This document shows, one piece after another, positions 58,622 to 64,000 of a DNA stretch of 64,000 nt. How positions within the stretch are numbered: the stretch's first letter is position 1; every line of letters starts with the position of its first letter. The position numbers and the translations under genes are program-made. This stretch comes from Amphiura filiformis (lineage: Eukaryota; Echinodermata; Ophiuroidea; Amphilepidida; Amphiuridae): the NCBI RefSeq assembly GCF_039555335.1, contig NC_092628.1:33626965-33690964 (forward strand). The letters are read 5' to 3'. The notes under the pieces are model-generated. The model did no database searches, was not told the DNA's origin, and was given only the letters and a program-made list of their open reading frames with translations.

Positions 58622-59139
58622 CTGAAATAGCGACAAGATAATTGACATAATATAAGGGAAGTAGAAAGCCTGACTTTTGCACATGATATGCCAAAATGTT
58701 TCGGTAAAATGGAAGACATTCTTATATTGTTCTCTCCAACACTTATTCCACTAGACGCCAATGTGCTTCAAAATGGTCATTAGGCTAAACAAATTAAGTT
58801 GAAAAATACTTTTACTGTTAATATATATGCGAAAGCATTTCATAATTTAATAGATTGTCTGCAACTCTAACAAATGCTACCATTTACGCTTATCATATTT
58901 TTAATGATGGCTTGTATCTAAAGCTGAAAGCCTACGGCATAAGGTTAGCACTACTTTATGTAACGCTAAACTCCCACCTCCAAATACCACCAAGGAAGAA
59001 AGAAAAGCCCTTGATGAGTTAGCTAAGGACAAGGACATTGTCATCGTGCCAGCGGACAAAGGCAAGTGTGTTGTAGTTTTAAATACATCGGACTACGATA
59101 AGAAATGCCAACTCCTTCTGAAAGATAAAAAGACCTAAG

Positions 59140-60173
59140 TCTATTGGCTACAACCCTACTAGCGGTTACAGGAAACAGGTTACAGAATATATCAACAAAG
59201 TTCATTCGCAGGGAGCTATTGACGTCAGCTTAAAATACAGACTGACCCCTCCCACAGAACCTAGTGTCCCAGCTTTCTACGGTTTACCGAAAGTGCACAA
59301 GCCGGAACCCTTTCCTGTCAGACCGATTATTAGTAGCGTCGGATCAGTGACATATAATTTAGCCAAGCACGCTGCCAAGATCATTGGCCCCCTAGTTGGT
59401 CAGTCCCCCCACCACTTAAAGAACACTCAGGATTTTGTTCATAAAATCCAGGACATCAAGCTTACAGGGAATGAGATTATCACTTCATACGACGTGACCG
59501 CTCTATTCACATCCATTCCTCCCGACGATGCTATAAAAGTGGTGAAAGAATATCTCACCAAGGACAAGACTCTAGGTGACCGAACGAATTTATCGGTGGA
59601 CCAAATCATTGAACTCTTAACCATCTGTCTCAAGACTACGTATTTCTCATATAACAACAAATTCTTCATTCAACAATATGGCTGTGCCATGGGTTCAGCT
59701 GTCTCACCTATTGTTGTTAACATCTACATGGAGAATTTTGAGCAGATCGTGCTAGACAAATATCCGGGAAACCCTCCTAAACTGTGGCTGCGCTACGTCG
59801 ATGATACGTTTGTTGTTATTGATAGGAATGAGGCTGCCTCTTTTACAAATTCATCAACGAGGTAGACCCAAACATCAAGTTTACCCAGGAGGAGTGCGTT
59901 GATAACAAGCTAGCCTTCTTGGACTGTCAAGTTCACATTCACGAGGACGGATCACTCAAGTCCACGGTTTACAGGAAACCAACTCATACGGACTTTTACT
60001 TACAATTTGACTCTCATCATCCCCTAATACACAAACTCGGGGTGATCAGATCCCTGCAACATCGGGCTAATACCATTATAAGCGACCAAGAGGACCTTCC
60101 TGGAGAACAAAATCACATTCAGAAATCCCTGGGTTGCTGTGGCTACCCCAACTGGGCCTTCACCAAAGGCTAA
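59140..60173 (+). pseudogene. Penelope-like reverse transcriptase (frameshifted)
   Basis: Carries FYGLPKVHKPEPFPVRPIIS, SYDVTALFTSIPPDDA (motif A Asp), YGCAMGSAVSPIVVNIYME (motif B) and LRYVDDTFVV (motif C, both Asp). One missing base near 59845 moves the remainder (FINEVDPNIKFTQEE, FLDCQVHIHEDG, VYRKPTHTDFYLQFDSHHP) into another frame. All catalytic motifs are present. Confidence 0.88.
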
Positions 60174-60738
60174 AAAGACCAACGAGCACACACAGAATCA
60201 AAACGCAGAAACGGGCACGGGTACCCAGGTAACAATACCCTACATATCTGGCTTGTCAGAAAGGATCAAGAATACTCTTAAGTCCTTTGGGATCGCAACG
60301 TCTTACAAACCCACCAACATCATCAGGGGGAAGTTAGTCCACGTTAAGGATAAACCCCCCAAGGACAAGCAGAGTAATTTGGTTTATGGCATAACCTGTG
60401 CGGCTACGGACTGTGGTGAAGCCTACGTAGGAGAGACCAAACAGTCTCTCAGGGCTAGGATAAACCAACATCGGAGACCTAGCTCCAGCGAAGCTCAGAA
60501 CTCTGCAGTTTTCAATTACTGCAAAACAACGGAACACTTCTTTAAGCCAGAGGAGGTTGTGATCCTCGACAAAGAAGAAAAGTGGTTCGAGCGGGGTGTC
60601 AGGGAAGCCATTTGGGAGAGAGTGGAGCAGCCAGCCATCAACAAAAAAGGGGGACTCCGCTTTCAACTGCCGCACGCGTGGGACCAGGCTTTGCAGGATC
60701 TTCCCCGTCGTTTGTCACGTGACCAATCAGATGCCTGA
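60139..60738 (+). pseudogene. Penelope-like GIY-YIG endonuclease part
   Basis: Frame continuing the element after a shift near 60165. It contains the linker IPYISGLSERIKNTLKSFG, then LVYGITCAATDCGEAYVGET, RARINQHR and the downstream Glu region (FERGVREAIWERVEQP). GIY-YIG nucleases cut the target DNA for Penelope-like insertion. Stop at 60736-60738. Confidence 0.85.
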
Positions 60739-60849
60739 TGAAGTTCGGAGTTACCGGACGCAACTGTCGCATGTAAGTTGCAAATTTTACTTCCAGAATT
60801 CGATTTAACTTTACCTTAGATGGCTTGTATTATTGAGCTATATGACATA

Positions 60850-61150
60850 TACATGTATAACAGATAGAAAGGGATTATTTGAATTTTGTTTACATGTAGC
60901 ACCAAGTTTATCATGAAGAGAATAAGGAAATAAGAGTAGAGAGAAACATAAGTAAATTATTGCGACTATCACCAGCGTCGTTAACTTTCATAGTCTGGCC
61001 AGCCGTCTTAGGATGTAAACTCCCGTTGTAATTTACTTGGAAGGTAACGGGGATGTCAATATAATAGTTCTTGTGCTTGGTAACTAATTTCAGAGGTTCC
61101 TGGGCTTCGGACCAGGCTTTGGCAAATGCAACTATTTTTGCGTGACCACA
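60850..61150 (-). other. Unrecognised open frame
   Basis: A minus-strand frame of about 90-100 codons without ATG reads KIVAFAKAWSEAQEPLKLV, YYIDIPVTFQVNYNGSLHPK and AGQTMKVNDAGD. Its amino-acid composition is protein-like. I do not recognise the family. It may be a relic exon of a mobile element, since the neighbouring sequence on both sides is transposon-derived. Confidence 0.3.
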
Positions 61151-61496
61151 GCCATCTCATCTCCTTCTGACTTGTTTCTTTGCCTTGGTCATGTTGGTAC
61201 TAAGGATATCTTTTGGACAGCTTGGCGTTTCTGCCAAGACAGACTCAGACTGCATATATTCCTCTCAAGGATGTCTTTGCTGCATGGTCGATCATCCTCT
61301 TTCACTTTTGGTACGTATTTTGGTAGAGACGTTTGGTACGTATTTTGGTAGAGAAGCTCCAGCTTCCTATTTCAATTGGGGAGTAGTGAGTTGTAGTGAG
61401 CGGTTCTCACAGTCGGCTGCAAGTTCACCATACTTGCATTTCTTTCTAACATTGGCACTGGTAAGGTTCTGCTCCACAGGCATCGTCAGTTAAAGT
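61135..61496 (-). mobile_element. Degenerate retroelement C-terminal relic
   Basis: Starts MPVEQNLTSANVRKKCKYGE with LAADCEN, similar in kind to the KKxKYxELxxECRxRGW region near the C-terminus of some retroelement polyproteins. About 330 bp later another frame reads KEMRWLWSRKNS, like the SRWLWLRR ending of such proteins. Several stops and a duplicated tctaccaaaatacgtaccaa segment intervene. Confidence 0.35.
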
Positions 61497-61499
61497 ATT

Positions 61500-61735
61500 A
61501 CTCGTCGGCTTCATTCCATAATGGCGTATAGGTCCGATACGTCACTATGGAACGTAGCGAGGTGTACGCCACTATGACATGCAATGTTTTTCATTTTTTC
61601 CAATATTTCTTAGTTTTTTAACTATTATAAAATGTGTATAGAAAGTGGCGTATTGTCTGTGGCGTATGGTCTATACGCCACTATGAAAAACACAAAATTT
61701 CACTTTTTAACGATACGCCACATTTGATTAATTTA
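61500..61735. repeat. Partial copy of the 11187-11841 element
   Basis: Shares the attccata-tggcgtata and tatacgccactatg inverted words and the atgtttttcattttt interior with 11518-11700. Located in an ACE-like gene intron. Confidence 0.7.
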
Positions 61736-62099
61736 AGGATTTGTAAAGTGAATACGATATTGATTACGTTCTTCATTAGCAACTCACAGTCATTGGCTTT
61801 GCTCAGAATTATGCTTTCCCTCTTTGGTTATGTTTGGAATCATTTCCTTGCCGGTGACGTTAGGGAAACTAATGTTTGCTTCTTAAATGCAAGAAAGAAG
61901 ATTGTTTGATCATGTCTTTACTTATATATCATGTATATTGTTCATTTTCTAGTGAGTGCTTGCAGCCATTCAAGATGTGAACAGGATGCAGTGCTAGTGA
62001 TTGCATAGCTGCTGACATTAACCTGGATTGGTCTTTCCCTAGAGTTTTTAAACTCTAAATTTTAAAATACTATAAAATGCTTGAGTCATTCAGTGTTAC

Positions 62100-62244
62100 C
62101 TTAATTCCCACCATTTGGTATTGTATTGATCAGGTGTGATCGTTCCATTAAAGACTGCCCAGCGCCACTGATCCCTAAGATATCCAAATGGGAGAAAGGA
62201 AATTTTGTCGGCCGCCATAAACATAAGAAAGTTTAAATCACTTT
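62100..62244 (-). CDS. ACE-like gene, exon with DQWRW region
   Basis: A 145-nt exon after acceptor ...tttgcgcag (62246-62245), with GT donor at 62099-62098. It encodes [20 protein letters not shown], then [20 protein letters not shown] and WWELR. Human ACE has INFLMKMALDKIAFIPF, YLVDQWRW and WWSLR in the same order. The phase joins the HEMGH exon upstream (completing a Glu codon) and leaves two bases for the next exon, which exposes that exon's frameshift. Confidence 0.9.
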
Positions 62245-62653
62245 CTGCGCAAAAGAAATAGAAATATATTTAAACCATCAGCATGATCAGGTTTGTCCGC
62301 AGCTTTTTTCAGAATTTGATATGAGAAGTTGAATGTAACAGACGCAGAATTGATGATGTTAACGACGGCATGAGATCATGCTTTCGATACTGGTTTCTAG
62401 TATGGAGAATGGAACTTTTGTTACATATAATGTTTACAATATTTGTCAACAAATGTCTATGATATGACATTCAACATTTGAATTGACCCAAGAGCATCGT
62501 CACTGTTTCGTAATATTTTCTATTGTTTTCTGGTAAACATGATAATGCTATAATACTTACTCATGCACATGTCCGGAGGTATACAATGGATTATACAAAA
62601 GTTACTTTACACACCCTCGAGATTTGAACCAGGCTCTGCGGTTTCATACTCAC

Positions 62654-62877
62654 CATCGTCGTCTTGTAGTTCATCGAGCAATCCTATAGCATGTAGATGC
62701 TTGGGTGTGGCAACAGATAATGCTAGAGTATCTCCAATTGCTTCATGGAATGCGGGATTGGCACCCCCACGATATAACCATGGCAGATGTTTATATTGCA
62801 TCTGATATTGTGTATGACCCATTTCGTGATGAATCATAACGAATTCATCCATCTTGATATCCGTGCACATTTTGATT
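62654..62877 (-). CDS. ACE-like gene, zinc-binding exon (HEMGH)
   Basis: A 224-nt exon of a peptidyl-dipeptidase A (M2 family) metalloprotease, which removes C-terminal dipeptides from peptides at the cell surface or in secretions. The acceptor is ...tttttag (62879-62878) and the donor is GTGAGT at 62653. It encodes [12 protein letters not shown], then [16 protein letters not shown] with the HExxH zinc site, the [18 protein letters not shown] stretch with the third zinc-ligand Glu, and [11 protein letters not shown], ending in an acidic LQDDD. All zinc ligands are intact. Upstream exons (signal peptide and N-terminal half) are not in the window, so this is the 3' part of the gene. Confidence 0.93.
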
Positions 62878-62879
62878 CT

Positions 62880-64000
62880 AAAAATTACAGAAAGAAAATA
62901 ACAAGAGTGTCGCGGCTTTAGGTTTTACAGTACACATGCATTTGTGGAAGATTTTAGCAATATCTTCCACACAGGGAGTATGAATTTCAATTGGAACTAA
63001 CACGTTAGCAGCTCCATTTGAAACTCACTCTCCCTCAGAAGAAGATGAGGTTGCATCTTCCCCAGAGGGTGAATGAAATTCAAATGGAGCTGCCTAAAGT
63101 TTTAATTTCATATGAAACTTATTTCCACAATCTTTCACAGGGGTAGTGTGGATATTAAATGGAATAGCCCATTGCGTTAGCGAAAGGACCGAACAAAATA
63201 AAACACAAGGTGTAAATGTGACTCATTGTAAGAGACGAATGAATTATTTTTGAACGTGTGAATTTTGGCAAGCACAAGATGATGAATTTAGTCATTTTTC
63301 TTACCATGATAACTATGAACTTCAAAAAAAAGCTCTTTAACTTATAGTAGGGATGCCCACTGTCAATACAGTTTCCACTAGAACGATTTTTCATTAACTG
63401 TGTGCGTGCACTCACACACGTATTGTCTATGGAGAAACTGATCGATACAAGAAATCCCAGGCCTGTTAAATGTCGTACATACTTGTTTTGATCCAAATGT
63501 AGGCCTATATCAGGGTGTTTCAAGAAATTCCTGATTCCACCAGAAAACATTAACCAAACTTTTTCCTGATTGGTCAGTAAATAGAGAGGACCTTCCTTCA
63601 TGAAGAGATCAACTTTTTTTAATGAAAAAAATTTAATGAGATGAGAACTACAACAGGTTGAAGTGACACCATTCCGTGCATCAGGTGTTATCAGGCAATT
63701 ATTAATTTGGAGTGAATCAGACAAGCAAACTTACATACTCATAAAATTTAACTATTTTTGAAGACAAAATGTGCAGGATGTTAAGAAATTTAAGAATGTT
63801 TAAGCCTACCGCGGCCCATCTCAAAACATGCACTTCTCACTACCATGTCCATTTCATATGCTATCCATCATCACTGATCATGGCTTCCATGCACACACAG
63901 TGTATTGCTCAATGTAGTAAAGATAACCTTTGAGTTGGAGCAAATTTCTTAAAATTGGTAGTGATTAATGTTACCAAACTTATGCCATGATGAAATATAA
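62880..64000. other. Upstream intron of the ACE-like gene; hairpin repeat
   Basis: 62942-63140 contains inverted arms around gcagctccatttgaaactca and its inverse near 63085, within outer tgtggaaga / tttccaca ends, so it is a small foldback repeat. The 189-codon minus frame at 63724-63155 has no recognised motif and no splice fit to the HEMGH exon. I regard it as probably non-coding. No earlier ACE exon is visible. Confidence 0.45.

Larger units (their letters stand above)
58905..60738 (+). mobile_element. Penelope-like element (RT + GIY-YIG endonuclease)
   Basis: Coding sequence of a Penelope-like retroelement, antisense to the ACE-like gene and inside its intron between exons 62100 and 58621. 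The order is N-terminal region (LRHKVSTTLCNAKLPPPNTT, VIVPADKG), RT, then GIY-YIG endonuclease. Small indels shift the frame near 59136, 59845 and 60165, so this copy is inactive. The frame-by-frame similarity is otherwise good. Element ends were not determined. Confidence 0.9.

Noticed and set aside
63155-63724. 189-codon minus frame as an upstream ACE exon or a new gene
   Set aside because: No ACE motifs, no phase match to the HEMGH exon and low-complexity hydrophobic segments. Length alone is weak evidence in AT-rich intron DNA.

Overview
This is a gene-poor, AT-rich animal nuclear window. It contains spliced genes with long introns, non-LTR LINE relics, a Penelope-like retroelement, mariner-like scraps and very many foldback or MITE-type DNA repeats. 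The gene content (a small family of HNMT-like methyltransferases and an ACE-type M2 peptidase) and the recurring dispersed word taggcctac suggest a marine invertebrate deuterostome. An echinoderm or other ambulacrarian is my best guess, from general familiarity and not from any search.

Four genes can be read. Three encode histamine-N-methyltransferase-like (HNMT-like) SAM-dependent methyltransferases, each with three coding exons. Gene A is on the minus strand (exons 16278-16059, 12781-12467, 10801-10449; 295 aa). Gene B is on the plus strand (19626-19827, 21434-21748, 27213-27574; 292 aa). Gene C is on the plus strand (45682-45871, 47395-47721, 48742-49103; 292 aa). A and B are close paralogues arranged head to head about 3.3 kb apart. 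C is more diverged but has the same exon phases. All three carry the glycine-rich SAM motif at the end of exon 1, and all three have His where human HNMT has the histamine-contacting Gln143, so histamine may not be the substrate. The fourth gene (minus strand, 62877 to 56229) is the 3' part of an ACE-like zinc dipeptidyl carboxypeptidase. Six exons can be assembled: HEMGH zinc site, DQWRW region, chloride/substrate region, FQFH region, C-terminal catalytic exon and a short hydrophobic tail. One exon (58621-58524) carries an apparent 1-nt deletion. The 5' exons lie beyond the window.

Layout. 1-4.4 kb: a head-to-tail duplication with CTTT microsatellites, a 72-bp perfect inverted repeat and AGGTCA-rich minisatellites. 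4.4-10.4 kb: a LINE 3' end and nested foldback repeats. 10.4-27.6 kb: HNMT-like genes A and B, with foldbacks in introns and between the genes. 27.6-34.6 kb: MITEs, short tandem repeats and a tRNA-like repeat. 34.6-37.5 kb: a decayed LINE with endonuclease and reverse transcriptase (RT). 37.5-45.6 kb: foldback elements, a 56-bp tandem array and a LINE scrap. 45.7-49.1 kb: gene C. 49.1-54.2 kb: mariner-like scraps flanking a 4-kb block of long tandem repeats and TTAA-flanked palindromic elements. 54.2-64 kb: the ACE-like gene, with a LINE 3' end abutting its stop codon and a GIY-YIG Penelope-like element antisense in an intron.

I found no RNA gene that looks functional, no CRISPR array and no prokaryotic-type operon. 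The most interesting material is the HNMT-like family with an altered substrate pocket, the ACE-like gene with a frameshift and an unusual tail, and the nested TTAA-flanked palindromic elements whose empty sites can be read within the window.
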